Shown here: piece by piece, positions 1-8,583 of the stretch
How positions within the stretch are numbered: position 1 is the first letter of the stretch
Layout of the letters: every line of letters starts with the position of its first letter
Assembly (NCBI GenBank): GCA_963588055.1
Contig: CAVAGB010000004.1
Coordinates: 34,879 to 98,878 of the forward strand
Reading direction: 5' to 3'
Source of the DNA: Alloenteromonas sp963588055
Lineage (GTDB): Bacteria; Bacillota_I; Bacilli_A; RFN20; CAG-826
Length of the DNA: 64,000 nt
Made by a program: the position numbers and the translations under genes
The notes under the pieces: model-generated
The model's input: only the letters and a program-made list of their open reading frames with translations
The model's database searches: none
Told to the model about the DNA's origin: nothing

Positions 1-197
1 GGCCTCCAAAAGCGCCATCAAGGTTTCTTTATTAGGTTCTTCCATTCTTGCGTCGAAAGTGAACCCCCAACGGCGATCGATTTACGCAAGAACGCGTTGA
101 TTGCGGTTGTTAGTTTAAGCCCAAGCTCGTTGCACATTGATTCGGATTGTTTCTTTAGATTGCTATCCAAACGGATCGTGAAATTTGCTGTTGCCAT
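1..197 (-). pseudogene. RelB/DinJ-family antitoxin, frameshifted, cut by window edge
   Basis: From the ATG at 197 the product begins MATANFTIRLDSNLKKQSE and continues through a ribbon-helix-helix fold typical of RelB/DinJ antitoxins, which bind their own promoter and neutralise a RelE/YafQ mRNA interferase. After residue ~44 (..AFLRKSIAVGG) the frame leaves the family pattern. The expected C-terminal part (FTFDARMEEPNKETLMALLEA-like, split here by my reading) is present in another frame beginning right after a run of five C (G on the coding strand) at 64-68. One additional base in that run would restore a normal antitoxin continuing past base 1. The cognate toxin, if any, would lie left of the window. 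Either a real inactivating frameshift or a homopolymer sequencing error; the family call is fairly secure. Confidence 0.65.
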
Positions 198-298
198 ATA
201 AAAACTTTCGTGTGCTGCGATATATGCAACGCACATTAAATGCAAGGCATTAGCCATTAAAGTAAATTACATATTTAGAAGAGAGGATGATCATGTCA

Positions 299-341
299 CG
301 ATCGTGCCACTCAAAAAGTGGCACGAAAGTGGCACGATCTT
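299..341. repeat. 43-bp repeat, upstream copy
   Basis: Identical over 43 bases to 1703-1745. It contains three half-sites: GTGCCACT (304-311) and two inverted AGTGGCAC copies (317-324 and 328-335) exactly 11 bp apart. The outer arms GATCGTGCCACT and AGTGGCACGATC form a perfect 12-bp inverted repeat. It lies about 50 bp before the start of the AlbA_2 gene, where an operator would be. Confidence 0.9.
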
Positions 342-389
342 CTTGGCTTTGTGAAACCCTTAGTTCATAATCTTTTTGGAGGCTTTCTT

Positions 390-1682
390 ATGAAATATAC
401 CGCTGATTTTGAGGACGAAAGAATTGAATTTAAAGCATCTCTTGGCCAACTAAACAAAGGCATAGAATCTTTGGCTGCTATGCTCAATAAAAATGGAAGT
501 GGGAAGGTGGTTTTTGGAGTTCTTGACGGTGGGGAAGTCGTAGGTCTTGGGGACATCGGCAAGGAGACCATCAAAAAAATCGGGACGAGGATAAAAGAGG
601 CAATCGTCCCTTCCGTCATTCCTAAGGTCAGCACCGAAGATTTAGAGGGCAAGAAAGTCATCGTGGTGGAGGCGAAGGGAGATAGAAAACCATACGCTTG
701 TTTTGGGAACTATTTGGTTCGCGTCGGCAGCGAAAACCGCAAATTGATGCCTGATGAGCTCGGGGATCTCTTCCTATCGAGTTCCGCCCTTTCTATGAGC
801 AAACTAGAAGCCGTCAACCAGAATCCGAGTTTCAGCGGGCTAAAGTCGCTTTATGCTGCAAGAGGTTACACGATTAATGGGTCGACCTTCGCTAAGAATA
901 TGGGTCTGCTTACATCAGATGGAAAATACAATTACATTGCCGACATCCTCTCTGACGAGAACAGCTGTTCCATCAAGGTGGTCCGTTTTCAGGGTGAAGA
1001 TAAAAGCGAGATGCTGACTAGAAACGAGTTCGGGTACAAATGCATGCTGCTCGCTTTGAGACAAGCTTTCGTCTACCTTTCTTCTTTCAATGAAACGCGT
1101 GTCGAACTCAACAAAGGCGTGGAGAGAGAAGAAACCAAACTCTTTGACGAGAAAGTCCTTAATGAGGCCTGGACCAATGCTTGCCTGCACAATCGATGGA
1201 GTCGAGGGATCCCTCCAGCTCTTTATGTCTATTCAAACAGGATCGAAGTTGTTTCCACGGGCGGCCTGCCAATGGATTTCTCGAAGGAAGAGTTCTTCAA
1301 AGGCGTCAGCCATCCAATCAACGAAAGCCTCATGAAAATCATGGGTCAGCTCGATTTCATTGAACAAACTGGTCATGGGGTCCCCCTTATCGTCAAGACA
1401 TACGGAAAAAAAGCCTTTCAATTCTTGGACAACTCCATAATTGTGACTATCCCCTTCGCCTTTACTCCCACTTTTGCCTCCCTAAGGCCAGAATCAAGCC
1501 CAAGTCACAACAAAGTCCTCGCTGTCTTGAATGAGAATCCTACCATGAGCGTGAAGCAACTATGCGCGGTTATTGGGCTGGGGAGAACGAGGGTTGTTCA
1601 ATTGCTCTCTGATTTAAAAAGTACAGGCCGAATCGAAAGAATCGGGAGTTCCCGGAGCGGTTATTGGAAGGTAAACAAGTAA
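390..1682 (+). CDS. AlbA_2 (Schlafen-like) / GHKL-type regulator with C-terminal winged helix
   Basis: 430 residues. An AlbA_2 (divergent AAA-4) domain occupies about residues 1-130 (FEDERIEFKASLGQ, then SGKVVFGVLDGG). A HATPase_c_4-like domain covers about 235-365 (EAWTNACLHNRWSRG, and GHGVPLIVKTYG). A winged helix-turn-helix closes the protein at about 375-430 (VKQLCAVIGLGRTRVVQLL). This layout is widespread in putative transcriptional regulators sometimes labelled RecG-like helicases; no helicase motifs are present. I chose ATG 390 because GGAGG lies at 378-382; an in-frame ATG at 318 falls inside the repeat and has no ribosome site. The gene is bracketed by perfect 43-bp repeats, which suggests autoregulation or a mobile cassette. 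DNA binding is inferred, and the ligand or target is unknown. Confidence 0.75.
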   Translation: MKYTADFEDERIEFKASLGQLNKGIESLAAMLNKNGSGKVVFGVLDGGEVVGLGDIGKETIKKIGTRIKEAIVPSVIPKVSTEDLEGKKVIVVEAKGDRKPYACFGNYLVRVGSENRKLMPDELGDLFLSSSALSMSKLEAVNQNPSFSGLKSLYAARGYTINGSTFAKNMGLLTSDGKYNYIADILSDENSCSIKVVRFQGEDKSEMLTRNEFGYKCMLLALRQAFVYLSSFNETRVELNKGVEREETKLFDEKVLNEAWTNACLHNRWSRGIPPALYVYSNRIEVVSTGGLPMDFSKEEFFKGVSHPINESLMKIMGQLDFIEQTGHGVPLIVKTYGKKAFQFLDNSIIVTIPFAFTPTFASLRPESSPSHNKVLAVLNENPTMSVKQLCAVIGLGRTRVVQLLSDLKSTGRIERIGSSRSGYWKVNK

Positions 1683-1702
1683 GAAATTGTCTTATTGTGC
1701 CG

Positions 1703-1745
1703 CGATCGTGCCACTCAAAAAGTGGCACGAAAGTGGCACGATCTT
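1703..1745. repeat. 43-bp repeat, downstream copy
   Basis: Perfect copy, in the same orientation, of 299-341, beginning 20 bp after the AlbA_2 stop codon. A run of T follows directly, so the dyad could also serve as a terminator. Two identical direct copies would allow loss of the gene by recombination, leaving one copy behind. Confidence 0.9.
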
Positions 1746-1846
1746 TTTCCAGGGGTTTGCTGTTGTCCCCGAGGGCGTTTGATAAGCCGATCGCCGGAGA
1801 CATGGCTTTTCTTTTATTCCGAGTCGTTTTGACGTAGGATTTTGCC

Positions 1847-1957
1847 ATGTCAACAACCACGCTGATTGGATTAATCGTCACCATCGTCGTCGTATCGATC
1901 ACGATTGCCGTGGTTTTCTATCTGATCTCGCTTAAGAACAAAAACGACGACGAGTGA
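1847..1957 (+). CDS. Possible 36-residue single-span membrane peptide
   Basis: An ATG-to-TGA frame encodes MSTTTLIG, a strongly hydrophobic run of about 20 residues rich in V and I, then a charged tail NKNDDE. This is a plausible single transmembrane segment with the charged end inside. There is no strong ribosome site (TAGGAT upstream is weak) and I know no family. The rest of the 1746-2061 gap shows nothing I recognise. Confidence 0.35.
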   Translation: MSTTTLIGLIVTIVVVSITIAVVFYLISLKNKNDDE

Positions 1958-2061
1958 GCCTCCCTTTGCCTGCGGTTTCGTCTAATTTCTGCGTAGATAT
2001 GGCGCTTTTGCGGGGCTTTCGCATGGCGGAATCTAAATTTTCGGCTTCGCGCTAGGAGAGA

Positions 2062-2087
2062 ATAGCCCTTAGGGCTATAATTTGCCC
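2062..2087 (+). promoter_or_regulatory. gdpP promoter with palindrome; leaderless arrangement
   Basis: TATAAT at 2076-2081 is followed by six bases and then the ATG at 2088, so transcription should start at or next to the start codon. A palindrome with 8-bp arms (ATAGCCCT / AGGGCTAT, one central base, 2062-2078) overlaps the -10 box and could be an operator. No convincing -35 box is seen. Confidence 0.5.
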
Positions 2088-4151
2088 ATGCCCATTCAGA
2101 AAACACGCAAATCAAACTCTATCAGCGCCGCCTTGCACCGCAGCAGAGTAGGCAGCTTCATCGTCATCCTCATTGAGATCGTCCTCCTTGGTGGAGCGGT
2201 CGGGCTTTATTACCTCGACTGGCCCGAGGGCTATCGCGAGTTCATGAAGATCGACTATTGGTTCATCGCCTTCACCGTGGTGATCGTCTTCAACCTGCTC
2301 GTCATGTGGACCACTGAGTTATTGATCGGCAGGATCAGGCAAAGGAACGACGTCGATGCCGCCTCAATCATCGGCAACGACATCCAGGAAGCTTACAAGT
2401 TCGGGCAGATCGGGTTGGTCGTCACTGATGATGCCGACGTCGTCTTGTGGACAAATACCCTCTTCAAAGAGAGGAACATTGATCTGCTCGACATGAACAT
2501 CCTCGACTGGCAGCCTAGCCTCAGGGACATCAAGAACGCCCCGCCGGATACGACCGTGAAGATCGAGGTCAACGGCAAGACCTATTCCGTCAAATACCTC
2601 GCCGATGCGCATCTATTCATCTTCCGCGATTCCAGCGATTATGAGTCCATCTTCAACTATTCAAAGGAGCAGGCTCCCGTCATCGGCATCTTGATGATGG
2701 ATAACTACTCTGAAATCGCCGGGAACGCCGAAGACGACAACAACGACATCATCACCAAGGTCCGCGGCGTCATCTTCGATTACGCTAAGCAATTCGGCAT
2801 CTTGCTCCGCCGTTTCCGCAGCGATTCCTATTTCATCGTCACCAATTACGCCTCTTTGGAGAAAATGGAGGCCGATGGCTTCTCGATCCTTGAGAAAACT
2901 AGGGCCGTGGGCAAAGGGGAGAATGTCATCCCGACTCTTTCCTTGGGCTTAGCGCATGATTTCCCAGACGTCACCAAACTCCACGATATGGCTTCCAACG
3001 CGATCGACATCGCGATGAGCCGCGGCGGCGACCAGGCGGTCGTCTCTACCTACGGGCAAGACCTCAAGTTCTATGGCGGCAAGACCGCGGCCATCGAGAA
3101 TACGGGCCGCGTGCAGTTCCGCTCCGTCGCCGACTCGATCATCGGCATCATCCGCAACTCCAGCAACGTCGTCGTCTCAGGGCACCTTGATATGGACATG
3201 GACGCCCTAGCGGGCTGCCTCGGCGTGAAAGCCCTCTGCGATTTCTGCAAGATCCCTTGCAAAATCGTCTTCGATCCCAAACTCACCGAGAAGAAGACGC
3301 GCTACGCCTTCACGGGGAGCTTCTCCAAAGCCGAGCTCGACAACATGACCTTGACCCCGAAAGAGGCGGTGGACGCCGTGCGCGCCTCGACCCTCTTCTT
3401 CGTCGTCGACGTCTCCGTCCCCAGCCGCGTCATGGGCCAAAAAGCCTTGGAACGCTCTTCCAAAACCATCGTCATCGACCATCACCGCAGGGGCGAGCAA
3501 TTCGTTGAGAAGCCGGTTCTGACTTACGTCGATCCTTCCGCTTCCTCCACCTCGGAGATTCTCGCCGAGTTCATCCATTACGCGACCGCGAACCCTCGCA
3601 TCGAGATCTCTTCCACCTTCGCGACCTTGATGCTCTCTGGCATCTTCCTAGACACCAACTTCTTCAAATCCAAAGCCACGGGCATCCGCACATTCGAAGC
3701 GGCGGAGATCCTCAAGGAATTCGGCGCGGACAACCAGCTCGCGGACGATTTCTTGAAGGACGAATACGAAGAGTACGCGCTCGTGACCAACATCATCTCG
3801 AGCCTCCGCACGCCTTATACAGGGGTCGTCTATTGCGTCTCCGACGAGAAAGACATCGTCGATCAGGCCTCCATCAGCAAAGTCGCGAACCAGCTGATGC
3901 AATTAAAAGGCATCAACGCCTGCTTCGTCATCGGCAGGACGGGAGCCAACGAAACCAAGGTCTCCGCGCGCAGCGACGGCTCGATCAACGTGCAGCTGCT
4001 TTGCGAGAAGATGGGCGGAGGCGGACACTTCGGCATGGCCGCCGCATCCTTCCGGGATCTTCCCGTCGCCGCGGTGGAAAGCCGTTTGCTTGATACCTTA
4101 GATACTTACTTGAACGAAGCCAAATCCGATATACAAGGAGCAAAAGAATGA
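2088..4151 (+). CDS. gdpP: Cyclic-di-AMP phosphodiesterase GdpP (YybT)
   Basis: 687 residues, the usual GdpP size (about 650-690). It hydrolyses c-di-AMP to pApA at the membrane and so tunes potassium, wall and stress physiology. Domains: two transmembrane spans (about 18-75), a degenerate PAS domain (about 85-165), a degenerate GGDEF domain (about 175-295) and the DHH-DHHA1 phosphodiesterase. Metal-binding motifs seen are HLDMDMDALAG (about 364), IDHHRRG (about 461) and the DHHA1 glycine loop GGGGHFGMAA (about 643). It begins the gdpP-rplI-dnaB cluster conserved in Firmicutes and overlaps rplI by four bases (ATGA). I chose ATG 2088 over a TTG at 2082 because of the leaderless promoter spacing. 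Confidence 0.95.
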   Translation: MPIQKTRKSNSISAALHRSRVGSFIVILIEIVLLGGAVGLYYLDWPEGYREFMKIDYWFIAFTVVIVFNLLVMWTTELLIGRIRQRNDVDAASIIGNDIQEAYKFGQIGLVVTDDADVVLWTNTLFKERNIDLLDMNILDWQPSLRDIKNAPPDTTVKIEVNGKTYSVKYLADAHLFIFRDSSDYESIFNYSKEQAPVIGILMMDNYSEIAGNAEDDNNDIITKVRGVIFDYAKQFGILLRRFRSDSYFIVTNYASLEKMEADGFSILEKTRAVGKGENVIPTLSLGLAHDFPDVTKLHDMASNAIDIAMSRGGDQAVVSTYGQDLKFYGGKTAAIENTGRVQFRSVADSIIGIIRNSSNVVVSGHLDMDMDALAGCLGVKALCDFCKIPCKIVFDPKLTEKKTRYAFTGSFSKAELDNMTLTPKEAVDAVRASTLFFVVDVSVPSRVMGQKALERSSKTIVIDHHRRGEQFVEKPVLTYVDPSASSTSEILAEFIHYATANPRIEISSTFATLMLSGIFLDTNFFKSKATGIRTFEAAEILKEFGADNQLADDFLKDEYEEYALVTNIISSLRTPYTGVVYCVSDEKDIVDQASISKVANQLMQLKGINACFVIGRTGANETKVSARSDGSINVQLLCEKMGGGGHFGMAAASFRDLPVAAVESRLLDTLDTYLNEAKSDIQGAKE

Positions 4152-4609
4152 GAGTGATTTTAACTGCAGACGTCCGCAAGCTCGGGCGCAAAGGGGAGAC
4201 GGTCAACGTCTCCGATGGATATGGGGCCAACTACCTTATCCCGAAAGGCTTAGCAGTCCCTTCCACGAACTCCAGCCAAAAAGAGCTGGCCAAAGCCAAC
4301 GCCGAAGAGGCCGTCAGGCAGAAGGAGCTCAAGAAAGAGGCCGAGGAGCTTTCCAAACGCCTTGAGCACATCAACGTCGAGTTCAAAGCCAAGATGGGCT
4401 CCAACGGCCGCATGATCGGCACCATCTCCTCGAAGGAGATCGTCGAAGGCATGGAAAAGCAATGGAACATCAAGCTCGACAAGAGGAAATTCGTCGACAA
4501 ATACCCCGCGAACGCTTTCGGCTACACCCGCCTCAAAATCGAGCTCTACAAAGGCGATGAGGGCGAGGTATATGGCGTGGTCAACGTCCACATCTCCGAG
4601 GATAAGTGA
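4148..4609 (+). CDS. rplI: 50S ribosomal protein L9
   Basis: 153 residues. Recognised from the N-terminal domain MRVILTADVRKLGRKGE...VSDGYGANYLIPKGLA, joined by the long charged connecting helix (about 45-75) to the C-terminal domain ending in a normal L9 tail. L9 binds 23S rRNA at the base of the L1 stalk and limits frameshifting. It overlaps gdpP by four bases and the dnaB start by one, so the three genes are translationally coupled. GGAG at 4138-4141 is the ribosome site. Confidence 0.97.
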   Translation: MRVILTADVRKLGRKGETVNVSDGYGANYLIPKGLAVPSTNSSQKELAKANAEEAVRQKELKKEAEELSKRLEHINVEFKAKMGSNGRMIGTISSKEIVEGMEKQWNIKLDKRKFVDKYPANAFGYTRLKIELYKGDEGEVYGVVNVHISEDK

Positions 4610-6075
4610 TGAGCAACGGATCCGAATTGCCCCATAACCTTGAGGCGGAGCGTTCCGTCCTCGGCGCGATGCTGATCTCGGAAGAGGCCTGCGCGGTCGC
4701 TTTAGGCGCGTTAGAAGAAGAGGATTTCTCCTCCGTCGACCCGCGTAACAGGCTGATCTTCCACGCGATGGGGGAACTCCATACTTCCTCCCGCCCAATC
4801 GATCCCCAGACCGTCATCGATGAGCTGATCTCCTTAAAGCACGATAAGGACGTCCCCTCTTCTTACCTTTTCGAACTCATCAACACGGTCATCGTCCCAG
4901 AGAACATCGACCACTACATCGACATGGTCCATGAGCAGGCCGTCCTCCGCGATTTCCTCGTCGAGATGAGGAAAATCCAAGAGGAATACAGCAAAGGCGT
5001 CCCCGACATTGGGGAGTTCATCGAGAAAGCCAACGACAAAGTTTCCGCGATCGCCTCCAGGCGCTCCGTCAAAGGGATGAGCACCGCCAAAGACGTCGCC
5101 AATGCCGTCAACGCCCGCATCCAGCAAAGCTCAAACGCGGATAAGCGCGGGCTTGTTGGAATCGATACGGGGTTCCGCAGCTTGAACGATTTCGTTCATG
5201 GCTGGCAGAAAGGCGACCTCATCATCTTGGCCGCCCGCCCTTCGGTTGGCAAAACCGCTTTGGGGTTGAACTTCGTCTATAACGCCGCCTTGAAGAGCAA
5301 ATGCGCGGTCGCTTTCTTCTCGCTTGAGATGTCCAATGAGCAGATCATGGAGAGGCTCATCGCCTCGCGCTCTTCCGTCGAAGGGGAGAACATCACCAGC
5401 GGCTATCTCGCCCAGAACCAAAAGATCAAGATCTCCAGCGCCGTCGAAGAGATCGCCAAGCAAAACATCTATCTCGACGATTCCCCCGACTCCAAGCTCG
5501 GCGATATCGTCTCCAAAGCCACCAAACTCAAGGCGGAACGTCCTGATTTGGGGCTCATCGTCATCGATTACCTCGGGCGCATCCGCACCAGCGACCGCCC
5601 CTCGATGGATCAGAGGCAGCAAGAGGTTTCCTTCATCTCCGGCTCCTTGAAGCAGCTCGCACGCAACCTCGATGTCCCCGTCATCTGCTTGGCGCAGCTT
5701 AACCGTGACGTCGAGAAAGGCGACAACAAGATCCCCACCCTTTCTTCTCTCCGCGAATCAGGCTCCATCGAGCAAGACGCGGACATCGTCTTGCTCCTTT
5801 ACCGCGCGGACTATTACACCGAGATGGGCATCTCCGTGAACAAGAAGGGCAAATACGGGAATAAGGACGAAGACAGCGATGAGCCCGTCGGGCCGAAGAA
5901 CCAGACGAGCGACACTTCGGAAGTCTCGGTCATCGTCGCGAAGAACCGCAAAGGCAAAACAGGCAAGATAAGCCTCGTTTTCCAGAAGAACTATTCCCGC
6001 TTCTCTGATCCCTCCAAAGAATTCCAAGATAGGCAAGCAGCCCTAGAGGAAAGAAGGATGGGGAACGCTGGATGA
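4609..6075 (+). CDS. dnaB: Replicative DNA helicase DnaB
   Basis: 488 residues, about 30 longer than the B. subtilis homologue. It is the hexameric 5'-3' helicase of the replication fork. The N-terminal primase-interaction domain starts LPHNLEAERSVLGAML. Walker A is RPSVGKTAL (about 209-217), Walker B is in LGLIVIDYLGRI, and the arginine-finger region is near LAQLNRDVEKG. The C-terminal part carries an acidic insertion around 405-430 (KYGNKDEDSDEPVG) before VIVAKNRKGKTG. ATG 4609 overlaps the rplI TGA; an upstream GTG at 4606 is less likely. The stop overlaps the walJ start (ATGA). Confidence 0.96.
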   Translation: MSNGSELPHNLEAERSVLGAMLISEEACAVALGALEEEDFSSVDPRNRLIFHAMGELHTSSRPIDPQTVIDELISLKHDKDVPSSYLFELINTVIVPENIDHYIDMVHEQAVLRDFLVEMRKIQEEYSKGVPDIGEFIEKANDKVSAIASRRSVKGMSTAKDVANAVNARIQQSSNADKRGLVGIDTGFRSLNDFVHGWQKGDLIILAARPSVGKTALGLNFVYNAALKSKCAVAFFSLEMSNEQIMERLIASRSSVEGENITSGYLAQNQKIKISSAVEEIAKQNIYLDDSPDSKLGDIVSKATKLKAERPDLGLIVIDYLGRIRTSDRPSMDQRQQEVSFISGSLKQLARNLDVPVICLAQLNRDVEKGDNKIPTLSSLRESGSIEQDADIVLLLYRADYYTEMGISVNKKGKYGNKDEDSDEPVGPKNQTSDTSEVSVIVAKNRKGKTGKISLVFQKNYSRFSDPSKEFQDRQAALEERRMGNAG

Positions 6076-6827
6076 GCCTGCGTTTTGAATTCATCGGGTC
6101 GGGCTCGAAAGGGAACGCGACCCTGATCCAATACGAGAACACCTTGATCCAAGTGGACATGGGCGTGTCTTTAAGACGCCTCAAAGAAGGGCTAGATGCC
6201 TTGGGGAAGTCATTTGAAGACATCTCCGGCGTGCTCATCACCCATGAGCATCACGATCACGTCGGCACCTTGCATATGCTGAAGAAGCGCGGGGTGAAGG
6301 TCTATGCGACCCCGTCTACAGTCCCCCATCTGGTGGATATAAAGATAAAGCCAGGTGAAGGATTCGCGCTTGGGGAGATAAAGGTGCTTCCTTTCTCTTC
6401 CAGCCACGATGCATCAGATCCGCTTAATTTCATCTTCTCCTTCGGCGAGGAGAGGTTCGCCTACGTCACCGATACCGGAACGATCAAAAAAGAGAACAAG
6501 AAGCTGTTGAAGGATTGCTCCTATTACCTTTTCGAATCGAATTACGATAAGGAGATGCTTCGCCTTTCCGGGCGTCCAGAGGTTTTGCAGGCGAGGATCC
6601 GCGGAAGATACGGCCACCTTGGCAACGAGCAAAGCGCGACCTATATGTGTTCTTTCATCGGGCCCCACACCCAAAAAATCTACCTCGCCCATCTAAGCGA
6701 GGATTGCAACACCCCCGAGGTCGCTTTAGCTACCTACGCGGAGATCTTCGCGAAGAAGAACATCGTTTTCCCGATGGATAAAGTGATCCCCTTGAAGCAA
6801 TGGGAAAGGGTCGAAGGCGGAGAATGA
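6072..6827 (+). CDS. walJ: Metallo-beta-lactamase-fold hydrolase WalJ/YycJ
   Basis: 251 residues. Belongs to the metallo-beta-lactamase superfamily branch YycJ/WalJ. The Zn-binding signature appears as THEHHDHVG at about residues 57-65 and ITDTGTI later as the Asp ligand region. WalJ is known to affect coordination of DNA replication and division in Firmicutes, often beside walK/walR; here no two-component genes are adjacent. It sits between dnaB and rlmH, overlapping both by four bases, so it belongs to the same operon. Confidence 0.85.
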   Translation: MSLRFEFIGSGSKGNATLIQYENTLIQVDMGVSLRRLKEGLDALGKSFEDISGVLITHEHHDHVGTLHMLKKRGVKVYATPSTVPHLVDIKIKPGEGFALGEIKVLPFSSSHDASDPLNFIFSFGEERFAYVTDTGTIKKENKKLLKDCSYYLFESNYDKEMLRLSGRPEVLQARIRGRYGHLGNEQSATYMCSFIGPHTQKIYLAHLSEDCNTPEVALATYAEIFAKKNIVFPMDKVIPLKQWERVEGGE

Positions 6828-7303
6828 AGATCAATGTCTATTGCGTCGGCAAACTGAAGGAATCCTATTGGAGGGACGCCGTCGCCGAATACAAAAAGCG
6901 TCTCGAAGGCTTCGCGAAGATCGAACTGATCGAAGTCAATGATTACCCAACCCCGGAGAAAGCCTCTTTGGCCCAGGAAGAGGACATCAAAAACAAGGAA
7001 GGCAGGAAGATGCTGGAGAAGATCAAGCCAGGGGATTTCGTCGTGGCTCTCGACCTTAACCAAAAAGAATACACCTCCGAGGAATTCTCCATTCAGATGG
7101 AGAAGTGGCTCGTCGCCGGAGGAAGCTCTTTGTCCTTTCTCATCGGAGGCTCGCTTGGCTTGTCCGATGAATGCAAAAAAAGAGCCGACGTATCCGTCAG
7201 CTTCGGCAAGATGACTTTCCCTCATCAGCTAGCGAGGGTCATGCTTTTGGAACAGATATACCGGGCTTTCAAAATCGCCCGTCATGAGCCTTATCACAAG
7301 TGA
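6824..7303 (+). CDS. rlmH: 23S rRNA pseudouridine-1915 N3-methyltransferase RlmH
   Basis: 159 residues, the standard length. This SPOUT-class methyltransferase modifies helix 69 of 23S rRNA. The N-terminus MKINVYCVGKLKESYW and the knotted C-terminal motifs FLIGGSLGLSDECKKRADVS and LARVMLLEQIYRAF, ending HEPYHK, are diagnostic. I chose ATG 6824 (ATGA overlap with walJ) because it gives the canonical N-terminus. Its stop codon directly abuts the stop codon of the convergent Cof gene, with no spacer base. Confidence 0.97.
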   Translation: MKINVYCVGKLKESYWRDAVAEYKKRLEGFAKIELIEVNDYPTPEKASLAQEEDIKNKEGRKMLEKIKPGDFVVALDLNQKEYTSEEFSIQMEKWLVAGGSSLSFLIGGSLGLSDECKKRADVSVSFGKMTFPHQLARVMLLEQIYRAFKIARHEPYHK

Positions 7304-8107
7304 TCAGTCGATTAACCCGTAATAGCGCACGGCTTTCGCCCATCCGTCTTCATCGATTGGGGAAGTGACGTAATCGGCGATGGCTTTTGTCTCTTCCTTC
7401 GCATTTCCCATCGCCACCCCTATGCCTGCATAAAGCAGCATCTCGATGTCGTTTGATCCATCCCCCAAGGTCATCGCGTTCTTCTGGGTGTAGCCATAGT
7501 ATTGGAGAACCGACATGATGCCTTTGGCTTTATCCGAGTCTTTCAGCATCACGTCGACCGCGTATTCGTCCCACCTAGCGAATTTGCAATTGTCCAAGTG
7601 GGGGGCGATGAGCTTTTCCTCGAATTCGTCGATGAAGGCGATCATCTGATAGACGGTGCGGTCGTAATGGTCGGGGTAGTGGCGAGGCTGAGGGAAACGA
7701 GTGCCGTATTTCTCGTGTGCGGAGATTACGCGGTCATCGATCATATTGATGTGGCCTTCGTTCTCTTCGATGAGGGTGAGACCAAACTTCAGCTTCTTCG
7801 CGAAGAGGACCATCTTATCCACGACCACGGGGTCGATGGGGTAGCGATAGATGATGTTGCCGTCGATGACCGCGTTGCTTCCGTTCATCGTAACCAGCCC
7901 ATCGGGATTGAAGATATTGAGGATGCCGCTTTTGCGGATGAGGTAGTAGTTCCTTCCAGAGCAAAGGAAGACCTTGATGCCTTTCTTCTGAAGCTCAAGG
8001 GCCGCCTTCAAAGCGGATTCGGGAACCTTATGCTGGCGATGCGAAAAGAAAGTGCCATCGATATCCGTGAAAACGATTTTGATGTCTTTCGCTTCCTGCT
8101 TAACCAT
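7304..8107 (-). CDS. Cof-type HAD-superfamily sugar-phosphatase-like hydrolase
   Basis: 267 residues. HAD motif I is FTDIDGTFF (about 13-21), motif II lies in VFLCSGRNY, and motif IV is LGDGSNDIEMLLYAG followed by GVAMGNA, the Cof/type-IIB signature. The substrate is probably a small phosphorylated sugar or cofactor but cannot be read from the sequence. Two starts are possible (8113, MSM..., and 8107). TATAAC at 8116-8121 favours 8107, eight bases downstream, as a leaderless start. Convergent with rlmH and touching it. Confidence 0.85.
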   Translation of the reverse strand: MVKQEAKDIKIVFTDIDGTFFSHRQHKVPESALKAALELQKKGIKVFLCSGRNYYLIRKSGILNIFNPDGLVTMNGSNAVIDGNIIYRYPIDPVVVDKMVLFAKKLKFGLTLIEENEGHINMIDDRVISAHEKYGTRFPQPRHYPDHYDRTVYQMIAFIDEFEEKLIAPHLDNCKFARWDEYAVDVMLKDSDKAKGIMSVLQYYGYTQKNAMTLGDGSNDIEMLLYAGIGVAMGNAKEETKAIADYVTSPIDEDGWAKAVRYYGLID

Positions 8108-8227
8108 TGACATATGTTATACCAACCGCCTTCGCTTTGGGGAGGGGAGGAAAAGGGCTTTCACGACGATTTTAGGAGATTCCAGGCGATTTCTCCCCTT
8201 TAGAAGGAAGAAAAGGGAAGAAGGTGA

Positions 8228-8242
8228 TAAGATTAAGCGAGC
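8228..8242 (+). promoter_or_regulatory. -10 box of the 8243 gene, leaderless arrangement
   Basis: TAAGAT at 8228-8233 is followed by nine bases and the ATG at 8243. There is no ribosome-binding site between them. A -35 box is not evident. Confidence 0.35.
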
Positions 8243-8581
8243 ATGGATTACGCAGAATTCTCCGCCTATAAGCCTTACGTTGACCCCCTCAACACCCTCG
8301 TGCACGCCTATACCGACGCGGAGGGCAACCTTTTCTATGTTGAGCCTGGGTTCTACGATGGCTTATTGGGCTTCGAAGAGAAGCGCCCGGAGGCTTTCGA
8401 GAAGATCATGGAGGAGATCGACAAGACCATCAAACGCCTCCACAAAGTCATCTTCACCGCGGATTTCGAAAATCCATGGATCGACCGCGAAGGGTTCGTC
8501 TATCGCGAGATCGCCGACATCACCGATCCTTTGTTGATCTTCGTGGAAGACAAATCGCGCGGCAGCGATTACGGGGACTAA
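8243..8581 (+). CDS. Hypothetical 112-residue cytoplasmic protein
   Basis: I do not recognise a family. The protein is acidic and rich in aromatic residues, begins MDYAEFSAYKPYVDPLNTLV, has a predicted helical centre (FEKIMEEIDKTIKRLHKVIF) and ends KSRGSDYGD. No membrane segment or metal motif is visible. It lies two bases before the next gene, so the two are probably co-transcribed. Confidence 0.65.
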   Translation: MDYAEFSAYKPYVDPLNTLVHAYTDAEGNLFYVEPGFYDGLLGFEEKRPEAFEKIMEEIDKTIKRLHKVIFTADFENPWIDREGFVYREIADITDPLLIFVEDKSRGSDYGD

Positions 8582-8583
8582 AT

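Noticed and set aside
318..389. Upstream ATG at 318 as start of the AlbA_2 gene
   Set aside because: It lies inside the 43-bp repeat without a ribosome site; GGAGG at 378-382 points to ATG 390.
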